A stretch of DNA of 35,096 bases from Candidatus Rokubacteria bacterium CSP1-6 (GTDB lineage: Bacteria > Methylomirabilota > Methylomirabilia > Rokubacteriales > CSP1-6), in NCBI GenBank assembly GCA_001443385.1, contig LDXP01000021.1:1-35096 (forward strand), in the 5' to 3' direction. Within the stretch, counting starts at the first letter, position 1. Every line of letters starts with the position of its first letter. Position numbers and translations under genes: made by a program. Below the pieces are notes generated by a model that saw only the letters and a program-made list of their open reading frames with translations, did not search any database and was not told where the DNA came from. Positions 24,899 to 32,959 of the stretch are shown here, in pieces.

Positions 24899-25500
24899 CT
24901 CCCCTGAGCCTCGCCGGGCTCGTGCTCGTCTATCTCGTGGGGGCGGTGCCGGTGGGCTACCTCGTCGCGAGGGTTCTCCGCATGGACATCCGGGCCTACG
25001 GGAGCGGAAACATCGGCGCCACCAACGTGCTCCGCACTCTCGGGAAGGGGCCGGCGGTGATCACCCTGCTGCTCGACGCGGCCAAGGGCTACACGGCGGT
25101 CTGGATCGCTCTGGCCCTCGGGCCGGAGCCGTGGTGGGGAGGCGCCGGCGCGCTGCTGGCCGTCGTCGGCAACTGCTGGTCGGTCTTCCTGGGGTTCCGG
25201 GGCGGGAAGGGCATGGCGACCGGTCTGGGGGCGTTCCTCCACCTGATGCCCCTCACCGTTCTCCCGGCGATCCTCGTCTGGGTGGCCGTGGCCACGACCT
25301 TTCGCTACGTCTCCCTCGCCTCGCTGACGGCCGCGCTCTGCGTTCCCATCGGCGCGGTGCTGCTCGGGCGCTACCACTGGAGCGACGCCCTGGCGGGGCT
25401 CGCCGTCGCTCTGATCATCGCGCTGCGGCACCGCGACAACGTGGCCCGCCTCCTGTCCGGAACGGAGCGGAAGCTGGGGGGGCGGGTCTCGACCTCATGA
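24889..25500 (+). CDS. plsY: Acyl-phosphate glycerol-3-phosphate acyltransferase PlsY
   Basis: A 203-residue membrane enzyme that transfers an acyl group from acyl phosphate to glycerol 3-phosphate. All three PlsY motifs are present: YGSGNIGATNVLRTLGK, GFRGGKGMATGLG and RHRDNVARLLSGTERKL. The start is GTG 24889, inside the end of pgsA. It overlaps gpsA by 4 bases, giving the glycerophospholipid set pgsA-plsY-gpsA. Confidence 0.96.
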   Translation: MVVTPLSLAGLVLVYLVGAVPVGYLVARVLRMDIRAYGSGNIGATNVLRTLGKGPAVITLLLDAAKGYTAVWIALALGPEPWWGGAGALLAVVGNCWSVFLGFRGGKGMATGLGAFLHLMPLTVLPAILVWVAVATTFRYVSLASLTAALCVPIGAVLLGRYHWSDALAGLAVALIIALRHRDNVARLLSGTERKLGGRVSTS

Positions 25501-26531
25501 CGGCGGCGCCGGTCGCGGTGGTCGGGGGCGGGAGCTGGGGGACGGCGCTCGCGGTTCACCTCGGCCGGCTCGGCCTCGCGACCAGGCTCTGGGCGCGCGA
25601 CACGACGCTCGTCGGCCTGATGCGCTCCAAACGGGAGAATTCGTGGTACCTCCCGGACATCCCCCTGCCCGAGACGCTCACGGTCACGTCGGACCTCGCC
25701 GAGGCGCTCGGCGGCGCGGGGCTCGCCATCGTGGCCGTCCCCTCGCACGCCTTCGACGCCGTGATGGCAGTGGCCGCGCCGCACCTGGGCGGGGGAGTAA
25801 CCATCCTCTCGGCCACGAAGGGGCTGGAGCCCGAGCGCTCCCGCCGCATGTCCGAGGTCGCAAGCGCCCGCTGCCCCGGCTCACCGATCGCCGTGCTCTC
25901 CGGGCCCACCTTCGCGCGGGAGGTCGCGCTGGGGCTGCCGACGGCCGCCGTGGTGGCCTCCGCCGATCCGGACGTCGCCAAGGCCCTCCAGCACCGGCTC
26001 TCCTCCCCCGAGTTCCGCCTCTATACCAACCGCGACGTGCTCGGGGTGGAGATCGGCGGCGCGCTGAAAAACGCCATCGCCATCGCCACCGGGATCTCGG
26101 ACGGTCTGAGGCTCGGCGAGAACGCGCGCGCGGCCCTGATCACGCGGGGACTGGCCGAGATCACGCGGCTCGGCGTGGCCCTGGGGGCCTCGCCGGCGAC
26201 GTTCGCCGGGCTGGCGGGAATCGGCGACCTCGTCCTGACGTGCACGGGGTCGCTCAGCCGGAACCACGCCCTGGGGCTCGCGCTGGCGCGCGGCAAGACC
26301 TTCGAGCAGGCGCGGGGAGAGACCCGGATGGTTGCCGAGGGCGCCCGGACCAGCCGGTCGGCGACGGCGCTGGCGCGGCAGAAGGGCGTTGCGCTGCCGA
26401 TCTGCCAGGAGGTCGCGGCGGTGCTCTTCGAGGGAAAAACGCCGCAGGAGGCGCTGGCGACGCTCCTCCAGCGCGAGCCCCGGGCCGAGGAAGAACATCT
26501 GCCGGCGACGAGCGCCCCCCGAGGCCACTGA
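25497..26531 (+). CDS. gpsA: Glycerol-3-phosphate dehydrogenase (NAD(P)+)
   Basis: A 344-residue enzyme that makes glycerol 3-phosphate from dihydroxyacetone phosphate for PlsY. The Rossmann motif is VVGGGSWGTALAVHLGR; also seen are LSGPTFAREVALGLPTA, IGGALKNAIAIATGISDGL (catalytic Lys) and GIGDLVLTCTGSLSRNH. It lies between plsY (4-base overlap) and galT, which follows with no gap. Confidence 0.96.
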   Translation: MTAAPVAVVGGGSWGTALAVHLGRLGLATRLWARDTTLVGLMRSKRENSWYLPDIPLPETLTVTSDLAEALGGAGLAIVAVPSHAFDAVMAVAAPHLGGGVTILSATKGLEPERSRRMSEVASARCPGSPIAVLSGPTFAREVALGLPTAAVVASADPDVAKALQHRLSSPEFRLYTNRDVLGVEIGGALKNAIAIATGISDGLRLGENARAALITRGLAEITRLGVALGASPATFAGLAGIGDLVLTCTGSLSRNHALGLALARGKTFEQARGETRMVAEGARTSRSATALARQKGVALPICQEVAAVLFEGKTPQEALATLLQREPRAEEEHLPATSAPRGH

Positions 26532-27530
26532 GTGCCGGAATTGAGAAAAGACCCCGTGGTGGGGCGCTGGGTCATCATCTCCACCGAACGGGCGCGGCGG
26601 CCCTCCGATTTCGGACCGGATCCGGTCCGGACCAAGGGCGGCCACTGCGTGTTCTGCCCGGGCAACGAAGGCCAGACGCCGCCGGAGATCCTGGCCCTCC
26701 GGCCCCCCGACCGGCCCTCCAACGGCCCCGGCTGGTCGCTCCGGGTGGTCTCCAACAAGTTCCCCGCGCTCCGCATTGAGGGGGCGCTCGAGCCCGAGGG
26801 GATCGGGCTCTACGACCGGATGAGCGGCGTCGGCGCCCACGAGGTCGTGATCGAGACGCCGGATCATACGGCGACCCTCGCCACCCTCCCCGAGGCGGCC
26901 GTGACCGACGTCTTCTGGGCGTACCGGGAGCGGATCGTGGACCTCAAGAAGGATCCGCGCTTCGAGTACGTGCTGATCTTCAAGAACCACGGGGAAGCGG
27001 CCGGGGCGTCCCTGGAGCACCCGCACTCCCAGCTCATCGCGACGCCCATCGTGCCGATCATGGTGGAGGAGGAGATGGAGGGATCCGCCCGGTACTTTCG
27101 CAAGAAGGAACGCTGCGTCTGGTGCGACATCATCCGGCAGGAGCGCCAGGGCAACGGCCGGGTCATCCGGGAAGGGGAGGGGTTCATCGCGCTGGCGCCC
27201 TTCGCCCCGCGGTTCCCGTTCGAGACGTGGATCCTCCCGACCACCCACCGCGCGGCGTACGACGAGGTCGGGCCCGAGGAAGTCCGGGCCCTGGCCGTAG
27301 TGGTCGCCGACCTTATCGGGCGTATGAACCGGGTTCTGACGGATCCGCCGTTCAACTTCATGCTCCACACGGCCCCCCTGCGCGCCCCGTCCCCGAACCA
27401 CTACCACTGGCATCTGGAAGTCATCCCGAAGCTCACCAAGGTTGCGGGGTTCGAGTGGGGGAGCGGCTTTTTCATCAACCCCACCCCCCCGGAGGAAGCG
27501 GCCCGGTACCTTCGGGAGGCCGCTCCCTGA
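26532..27530 (+). CDS. galT: Galactose-1-phosphate uridylyltransferase family protein
   Basis: A 332-residue HIT-superfamily nucleotidyltransferase. The catalytic site is SLEHPHSQLIATP (His163-Pro-His165), with zinc Cys pairs in HCVFCPGNE and RCVWCDII. The opening ELRKDPVVGRWVIISTERAR is typical of the family. It starts at GTG immediately after the gpsA stop. Exact substrates (UDP-glucose with galactose 1-phosphate, or a related nucleotide-sugar reaction) cannot be told from sequence; no galK or galE is in the window. Its position with lipid genes suggests a link to cell-envelope sugars. Confidence 0.9.
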   Translation: MPELRKDPVVGRWVIISTERARRPSDFGPDPVRTKGGHCVFCPGNEGQTPPEILALRPPDRPSNGPGWSLRVVSNKFPALRIEGALEPEGIGLYDRMSGVGAHEVVIETPDHTATLATLPEAAVTDVFWAYRERIVDLKKDPRFEYVLIFKNHGEAAGASLEHPHSQLIATPIVPIMVEEEMEGSARYFRKKERCVWCDIIRQERQGNGRVIREGEGFIALAPFAPRFPFETWILPTTHRAAYDEVGPEEVRALAVVVADLIGRMNRVLTDPPFNFMLHTAPLRAPSPNHYHWHLEVIPKLTKVAGFEWGSGFFINPTPPEEAARYLREAAP

Positions 27531-27549
27531 CGCGCAAATGTCCCGTAAG

Positions 27550-27578
27550 TTGACAGACTTCAAGGCCCTTGTTAGCAT
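27550..27578 (+). promoter_or_regulatory. Strong sigma70-type promoter of the tRNA cluster
   Basis: TTGACA (27550-27555), a 17-base spacer and TAGCAT (27573-27578), 14 bases before tRNA-Gly. A consensus -35 with ideal spacing fits a stable-RNA promoter. Confidence 0.75.
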
Positions 27579-27592
27579 TTGGGGGGTTGTTC

Positions 27593-27667
27593 GCGGGAAT
27601 AGCTCAGCGGTAGAGCACTACCTTGCCAAGGTAGGGGTCGCGGGTTCAAATCCCGTTTCCCGCTCCA
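27593..27667 (+). tRNA. tRNA-Gly (GCC)
   Basis: 75 bases including an encoded CCA end. Acceptor stem GCGGGAA/TTCCCGC, D-arm AGCTCAGCGGTAGAGC, anticodon stem CTACC/GGTAG around TTGCCAA (anticodon GCC), and T-arm with GGTTCAAAT. First of three tRNAs. Confidence 0.97.
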
Positions 27668-27683
27668 AATCGAAACCGGGTTC

Positions 27684-27759
27684 GGCGGCGTAGCCAAGTG
27701 GCCAAGGCGGAGGTCTGCAAAACCTCTATTCAGCGGTTCAAATCCGCTCGCCGCCTCCA
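27684..27759 (+). tRNA. tRNA-Cys (GCA)
   Basis: 76 bases with encoded CCA. Acceptor stem GGCGGCG/CGCCGCC, anticodon stem GAGGT/ACCTC around CTGCAAA (anticodon GCA), and T-arm with GGTTCAAAT. It begins 16 bases after tRNA-Gly. Confidence 0.97.
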
Positions 27760-27786
27760 ATCGCGCAGGGACCGCCGAAGTGACGC

Positions 27787-27875
27787 GCCGAGGTGGCGGA
27801 ACTGGGAGACGCCGCGGACTTAAAATCCGCTGGCCCGACCGGGCCGTGGGGGTTCGAATCCCCCCCTCGGCACCA
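27787..27875 (+). tRNA. tRNA-Leu (UAA)
   Basis: 89 bases with encoded CCA and a long variable arm (TGGCCCGACCGGGCCG), as type II tRNAs have. Acceptor stem GCCGAGG/CCTCGGC, anticodon stem GCGGA/TCCGC around CTTAAAA (anticodon TAA), and T-arm GGTTCGAAT. Confidence 0.97.
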
Positions 27876-27915
27876 ACGGGAAGAGCCGAACGCTTGCGGA
27901 GGGGAGGGGATCGGC

Positions 27916-28353
27916 GTGCAGACGCTGAAGGTGGTGCGAAAGACGCTCACGCTCTTGAGCGAGAAGCGCACGGAGCTCCACGACATCACCAGGCAGATCC
28001 GAGACGTCGTCCTGAGTGCCGATGTGAAGGAAGGCATCCTCCTCGTCAACTCGCTCCACACGACGGTCGCGCTGTTCGTGAACGAGTTCCAGGCGGCCCT
28101 CCTTGAGGATCTCAAGACCCTGCTGGACCGGCTGGTGAAGGAGCGGAACGGATACCGCCACGACGACCCGCGCTACTCCGACTGCGAGCGGGGGAACGCC
28201 CACGCCCACCTGCGCGCCGCGCTGCTGGGACGCAGCGTGGCTGTCGGGATCAGCGGGGGCGATCTGTCCCTCGGGAGGTTCCAGAGCATCATCCTGGCCG
28301 AGCTGGACGGCCCCCGCCAGCGGACCATCGACGTCCAGATCGTGGGCGTCTGA
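27916..28353 (+). CDS. YjbQ family protein (UPF0047)
   Basis: A 145-residue YjbQ-family protein with trimeric beta-sandwich-type sequence. Conserved His sites: NSLHTTVALFVNEFQ and GNAHAHLRAALLG. Some members give weak secondary thiamine phosphate synthase activity; the native role is uncertain. The start GTG 27916 follows GGGGAGGGG; the frame upstream runs through the tRNA and is not coding. It ends at TGA 28351-28353, after which the same frame stays open into rtcB. Confidence 0.9.
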   Translation: MQTLKVVRKTLTLLSEKRTELHDITRQIRDVVLSADVKEGILLVNSLHTTVALFVNEFQAALLEDLKTLLDRLVKERNGYRHDDPRYSDCERGNAHAHLRAALLGRSVAVGISGGDLSLGRFQSIILAELDGPRQRTIDVQIVGV

Positions 28354-28428
28354 GCCGCGGACGTTCCCCTGAAGGTCGAGCAAGTCGGTCCCTACCTCTG
28401 GCGCATTCCCCCCGACGCCAAGCCGGGA

Positions 28429-29808
28429 ATGCGGGTTCCCGGCCTCATCCTCGCCGACGCGGCGCTGATGGCGCAGATCCGCCGCGACGCCTCCCTGGAG
28501 CAGGTCGCCAACGCCGCGTGTCTCCCCGGCATCGTCAAGGCCTCGCTCGCCATGCCCGACATCCACCAGGGCTACGGCCTCCCCGTGGGTGGCGTCGTGG
28601 CCACCGATGCCGAGAGCGGGGTGGTGAGCCCCGGCGGCGTCGGGTACGACATCAACTGCGGAGTGCGCCTGCTCCGGACCAATCTCAACGCGGCCGAGGT
28701 GCAGCCCCGCCTGCGCCAGGTGGTGGATGCCCTGCACCAGGCAATCCCCGCGGGAGTTGGCTCCCGCGGGCGCGTGAAGCTCTCGCCGGCTGATGCCCGG
28801 CGGCTCGTCGAGACCGGCGCCCGCTGGGCGCTGGAGCGCGGCTTCGGGGACCCCGACGACCTGGCGCGCATCGAGTCGAATGGCTGCCTCGCGGGGGCGG
28901 ACGCGGATGCGGTGTCCCCGAAGGCTTTCGAGCGCGGGAAGAGCCAGCTGGGAACGCTGGGCTCGGGGAACCACTTCGTGGAGATCCAGGTCGTGGACGA
29001 AATCTACGACGAGCGCGGGGCCCGGATCCTCGGGCTCTTCCCGGACCAGGTCACGGTCATGATCCACACCGGCTCCCGCGGTCTGGGCCATCAGGTCTGC
29101 ACCGACTACTTGCGGCGGCTGGAAGGCGCTCTCCGGAGGTTCGGCATCTCGCTTCCCGACCGCCAGCTCGCCTGCGCGCCGCTCGACTCGCCCGAGGCCA
29201 CCGAGTATCTCGGCGCCATGAACGCGGCCGCGAATTTCGCCTTCGCCAACCGGCAGTGTCTCGCTCACATCAGCCGCGAGGTCTTCGCGCGCGCCTTTTC
29301 CCTCCCGCCCTCCGGGCTCGGCATGTCCCTGGTCTACGACGTGGCGCACAACATCGCGAAGACGGAGGAGCACGACGTGGACGGCCGGCGCCGGCGGCTG
29401 GTCGTCCACCGCAAGGGCGCGACCCGGGCCTTTCCCCCCCACCACGGGGAGCTGGTCGAGGCCTACCGGGGGCTCGGCCAGCCCGTGCTGATCCCGGGCG
29501 ACATGGGGCGCTACTCCTACGTCCTGGTCGGAACGGAGGGGGCGATGAGGGAAACCTTTGGCAGCACGTGCCACGGCGCCGGCCGGCTGATGAGCCGGAC
29601 CGCGGCCGTGAAGGCGGCGCGGGGGCGGCAGATCTGGCGGGAGCTGGAAGCCAAGGGGATCCTGGCGCGCTCCACGGGCCGGGACGCGCTCGAGGAGGAG
29701 ATGCCCGAGGCGTACAAGGACGTCCGGGAAGTCGTCGAGGTCGTCGAGCGCTTCGGAATCTCCAAGCGGGTCGCCCGGCTCCGCCCCATGGGTGTCATCA
29801 AGGGGTAA
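28429..29808 (+). CDS. rtcB: RtcB family RNA ligase
   Basis: RtcB seals RNA 3'-phosphate or cyclic phosphate to 5'-OH ends using GTP and Mn. Motifs: AMPDIHQGYGLPVGGV, GGVGYDINCGVRLL with metal Cys77, GTLGSGNHFVEIQ, MIHTGSRGLGHQVC, and FGSTCHGAGRLMSR with the guanylated His. From the first ATG the protein has 459 residues. The frame upstream reads VGPYLWRIPPDAKPG, a family-like N-terminus, but contains no ATG, GTG or TTG back to the yjbQ stop. A CTG at 28369 is the likely true start, giving 479 residues. yjbQ-rtcB may act together in RNA or tRNA repair; that link is inference. Confidence 0.93.
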   Translation: MRVPGLILADAALMAQIRRDASLEQVANAACLPGIVKASLAMPDIHQGYGLPVGGVVATDAESGVVSPGGVGYDINCGVRLLRTNLNAAEVQPRLRQVVDALHQAIPAGVGSRGRVKLSPADARRLVETGARWALERGFGDPDDLARIESNGCLAGADADAVSPKAFERGKSQLGTLGSGNHFVEIQVVDEIYDERGARILGLFPDQVTVMIHTGSRGLGHQVCTDYLRRLEGALRRFGISLPDRQLACAPLDSPEATEYLGAMNAAANFAFANRQCLAHISREVFARAFSLPPSGLGMSLVYDVAHNIAKTEEHDVDGRRRRLVVHRKGATRAFPPHHGELVEAYRGLGQPVLIPGDMGRYSYVLVGTEGAMRETFGSTCHGAGRLMSRTAAVKAARGRQIWRELEAKGILARSTGRDALEEEMPEAYKDVREVVEVVERFGISKRVARLRPMGVIKG

Positions 29809-29826
29809 TCCTCCGGGCGGGGCGCC

Positions 29827-29855
29827 TTGCCGTCTTCTAGGGCATCTGCTACACT
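29827..29855 (+). promoter_or_regulatory. Sigma70-type promoter of the radical SAM gene
   Basis: TTGCCG (29827-29832), a 17-base spacer and TACACT (29850-29855). An AT-rich leader with AAAGGGAA leads to the ATG at 29891. Confidence 0.7.
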
Positions 29856-29890
29856 GATTCACCGTAACTTATTACAAAAAAAGGGAATAC

Positions 29891-31609
29891 ATGTCCTGGG
29901 AGCTGAGGAAAAAGGCGCAGGCCCTCCTGGCGTTAGAGCAGGGAGGGATCGTCAAGGATTGGGGGGGCAAGATCTCGGTCGCCCTGGTCTACCCAAACAC
30001 GTATTCGGTCGGCATGTCCAACCTCGGCTTCCAGACCGTGTACGCCCACCTCAATCGCCTCCCCGACGTCGTCTGCGAGCGGGTCTTCTTCCCGGACCCC
30101 GAGGACCTGGATGAATATCTGAGGACCCGAACCCCGCCGTTCTCGCTCGAGTCCCAGCGCCCCCTCTCGGACTTCCATCTTGTCGGCTTCTCGGTGACCT
30201 ACGAGGGCGACTACATCAACGTGCTGCGGCTGCTCAGCATGGCCGGCATTCCGCTACGCCCCGAGGCGCGCCGGCCCCAGGACCCCTTGATCCTCATGGG
30301 CGGCGTGTGCGCCTTTGCCAACCCCGAGCCCATCGCCCCTTTCATGGACTTCGTGGTGGTGGGGGAGGGAGAAGAGATTGTCGGGGAAATCGTCGCCGCC
30401 TACCGCGAGGCCTTCGAGGGCCTCGACCCGGCCGGCCACAAGCGGGACGCCTTCCTGGACCGGCTCGCCTCGATCCAGGGAATCTATCTTCCCCATGCCT
30501 ATGAGGTTCGCCACACCGATGACGGGAGCGTGGCCGCCGTCGTTCCCCGGCACGCGAACGTGCCGCCCGTGGTGATCAAGCGCCGCCTGAAGGACGTGAA
30601 TCAGTTCGAGACGATCTCGCTGCTGAAGACGCCGCGGGCGGAGTACGGGCATATGTCCCTCCTGGAAGTCGGCAAAGGGTGCGGCCGGGGCTGCCGCTTC
30701 TGCCTGGAGGGCGAGATTTACCGGCCGGTGAGGCACCGGAGCCTCGAGTCGCTCAGGGAGACGGTGGCCAAGATCGCCAAGGACGGCAAGCGCGTGGGCC
30801 TGGTGGGCGCGTGCGTCTCCGACTACCCGTGGATCGGGGAGTTGATGAAGATCCTCGAAGAGCACGGCGTCGAGGTGTCCATCTCGTCGCTGCGCGCCGA
30901 CAGCCTGACGGAGGACCTGGTCCGGTCGCTCAAGCGCGGCGGCCATCGGACCCTCACGATGGCGCCGGAGGCCGGTACTGAGCGGCTCCGCCAGGTCATC
31001 AGGAAGGCGATCAGCGACGAGCAGCTCTACGCGGCGTGCCACCTCGTGAGGCGCCACGGCATTCCCAACCTCAAGTGCTACTTCATGATCGGCCTCCCCA
31101 CCGAGACGCGCGAGGATATAGAGGCGATCCCGGATCTTGCTGGTCGCCTCCTGGACAGGCTGCGCGTGCCCGATCCGGACGGCCACCCGTTCGGCAAGCT
31201 CACGCTCTCGATCTCCTCCTTCGTCCCCAAGCCCTGGACGCCGTTCCAGTGGGCGCCCTTCGACGAGCCCCGGAGCCTCGAAGAGAAGCTCGGGATCATC
31301 AAGCGGGGCGTCGGGCGCTTTTCCAACGTTCGGGTGCTCCACGAGAATCCCCGCGAAGCGTTCCTTCAGGCGCTGCTGGCGCGCGGAGACCGGCGCGTGG
31401 CGGAGTTCCTCGAGATCGCCGCACGGCTCGGCGGGGACTGGCGGAAGGCGCTGAGAGAGTGGGAGGGAGACCCGGCCTTCTACACGACGCGCGCCCGGCC
31501 CCTGGACGAGGTGTTCCCGTGGGATCACCTCGACGTGGGAGTCAAGAAGGCCGGCCTCATCCGCGAGTACCAGAAGGCCGGCCTCGACTTGGTTGCCGCC
31601 GACGTCTGA
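29891..31609 (+). CDS. B12-binding domain radical SAM protein
   Basis: A 572-residue radical SAM enzyme. Residues 25-170 form a cobalamin-binding-type domain (VALVYPNTYSVGMSNLGFQT, VGFSVTYEGDYINVLRLL, LILMGGVCAFANPEPI). The 4Fe-4S/SAM motif is GKGCGRGCRFCLEGE (Cys264, 268, 271), followed by a TIM-barrel region with SSLRADSLTEDLVRSL and TMAPEAGTERLRQ. Closest by layout to the uncharacterised family of B12-binding radical SAM proteins that in some bacteria is fused to a TIGR03936 domain. The substrate is not known. It has its own promoter; the Rieske gene starts 24 bases later. Confidence 0.88.
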   Translation: MSWELRKKAQALLALEQGGIVKDWGGKISVALVYPNTYSVGMSNLGFQTVYAHLNRLPDVVCERVFFPDPEDLDEYLRTRTPPFSLESQRPLSDFHLVGFSVTYEGDYINVLRLLSMAGIPLRPEARRPQDPLILMGGVCAFANPEPIAPFMDFVVVGEGEEIVGEIVAAYREAFEGLDPAGHKRDAFLDRLASIQGIYLPHAYEVRHTDDGSVAAVVPRHANVPPVVIKRRLKDVNQFETISLLKTPRAEYGHMSLLEVGKGCGRGCRFCLEGEIYRPVRHRSLESLRETVAKIAKDGKRVGLVGACVSDYPWIGELMKILEEHGVEVSISSLRADSLTEDLVRSLKRGGHRTLTMAPEAGTERLRQVIRKAISDEQLYAACHLVRRHGIPNLKCYFMIGLPTETREDIEAIPDLAGRLLDRLRVPDPDGHPFGKLTLSISSFVPKPWTPFQWAPFDEPRSLEEKLGIIKRGVGRFSNVRVLHENPREAFLQALLARGDRRVAEFLEIAARLGGDWRKALREWEGDPAFYTTRARPLDEVFPWDHLDVGVKKAGLIREYQKAGLDLVAADV

Positions 31610-31633
31610 GCGAAACGAAGGGGAGAACAACGA

Positions 31634-31939
31634 ATGGGCGCACTGATCAAGGTGGCGGACACGGCCGAACTCAAGCCCGGCGAGGGCAAGGTCGTCGAAG
31701 CGGCCGGGAAAGTCCTGGCCCTCTTCAACGTGGGCGGGACGTTCTACGTGCTGGATAACACCTGTCTCCACCGGGGGGGCCCCCTGGGGGAGGGCGAGCT
31801 GGAGGGCACGATCGTGACGTGCCCCTGGCATGGCTGGCGCTGGGACGTCGCCACGGGAGCCAACACCAACAACCCAGCGGTGAAGATCGCGTGCTTCCCC
31901 GTGAAGGTGGACGGGGGCTCGATCTTCGTCGAGACATGA
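31634..31939 (+). CDS. Rieske 2Fe-2S ferredoxin-like protein
   Basis: A 101-residue soluble Rieske protein. The cluster ligands are Cys44-x-His46 in NTCLHRGGPLGEG and Cys63-x2-His66 in CPWHGWRWDVATG. It resembles ferredoxins of oxygenases and the small NirD-type subunit, but no partner oxygenase or nitrite reductase is adjacent. The start has GGGGAGAA upstream. It overlaps moaA by 4 bases. Confidence 0.94.
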   Translation: MGALIKVADTAELKPGEGKVVEAAGKVLALFNVGGTFYVLDNTCLHRGGPLGEGELEGTIVTCPWHGWRWDVATGANTNNPAVKIACFPVKVDGGSIFVET

Positions 31940-32958
31940 CCCACGTCGATACCCTCGGTCGCCCGCTCCGGAATCTCCGGATCTCGGTCACCGACCGGTG
32001 CAACCTCCGCTGCCAGTACTGCATGCCGGAGGAGGAGTACGTCTGGCTTCCCCGCGAGGACCTGCTGACCTTCGAGGAGGTCAGCGCGCTCGTGGACGTC
32101 TTTGCCGACCTGGGCGTGGACAAGGTGCGGCTGACGGGTGGGGAGCCGTTGCTGCGCCGGGACCTGCCCCGGCTGGTCCGGCTGCTCGCGGCCAAGCCGC
32201 GCATCCGCGACCTCGCCATCACGACCAACGGGGTCCTCCTCGCCGAGCAGGCGCGCGCCCTCTACGAGGCCGGCCTCCACCGCGTCACCGTGAGCCTGGA
32301 TACACTCCGCCCCGAGCGCTTCAAAGCGCTCACCCGCCGCGACACCCACGCCCGGGTCCTGGAGGGAATCCAGGAGGTCCAGCGCCTGGGCTGGAAGGGG
32401 CTCAAGCTAGACAGCGTCGTCGTGCGGGGGACGAACGACGACGAGTTGCTGGATCTCATCGCATACGGCAAGCGGACCGGCGCCGAGGTGCGCTTCATCG
32501 AGTACATGGACGTCGGTGGAGCCACGCTCTGGTCCATGGACAAGGTCATCTCGCGGACCGAGATCCTGGCCCGCGTCGAAGGGCGCTACGGCAAGATCGA
32601 GCCGGTGATCGACGAGAGCACGGCCCCGGCGGATCGCTACATCCTGCCCGACGGCACGATCTTCGGCATCATCTCGTCGACCACCGCGCCCTTCTGTCGC
32701 TCCTGCGACCGGAGCCGCCTCACGGCCGATGGGATGTGGTACCTCTGCCTCTACGCGAAGACCGGAACGGACCTCCGCGGCCCGCTCCGCGCCGGCGCGT
32801 CGCCGGACGCCCTGAAGTCTTTCATCGTCCCCACGTGGCAGCGCCGCGCCGATCGCGGTGCCGAGGAGCGGCTCGCCCTCGTCGATCGAACCCCCCTCGT
32901 CCAGATCGGGGAGTTGAAGAAGGACCCCCACCTCGAGATGCACACCCGCGGCGGCTAG
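31936..32958 (+). CDS. moaA: GTP 3',8-cyclase MoaA
   Basis: A 340-residue radical SAM enzyme that starts molybdenum cofactor synthesis from GTP. The N-terminal cluster is DRCNLRCQYCMPEEEY (Cys22, 26, 29), with KVRLTGGEPLLRRDL for SAM. The C-terminal cluster is in FCRSCDRSRLTADG plus a later Cys (MWYLCLYA), and the C-terminal Gly-Gly is present (MHTRGG). It starts in the ATGA overlap with the Rieske gene and ends one base before the next gene. MoeA of the same pathway is at 8812. Confidence 0.97.
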   Translation: MTHVDTLGRPLRNLRISVTDRCNLRCQYCMPEEEYVWLPREDLLTFEEVSALVDVFADLGVDKVRLTGGEPLLRRDLPRLVRLLAAKPRIRDLAITTNGVLLAEQARALYEAGLHRVTVSLDTLRPERFKALTRRDTHARVLEGIQEVQRLGWKGLKLDSVVVRGTNDDELLDLIAYGKRTGAEVRFIEYMDVGGATLWSMDKVISRTEILARVEGRYGKIEPVIDESTAPADRYILPDGTIFGIISSTTAPFCRSCDRSRLTADGMWYLCLYAKTGTDLRGPLRAGASPDALKSFIVPTWQRRADRGAEERLALVDRTPLVQIGELKKDPHLEMHTRGG

Positions 32959-32959
32959 G

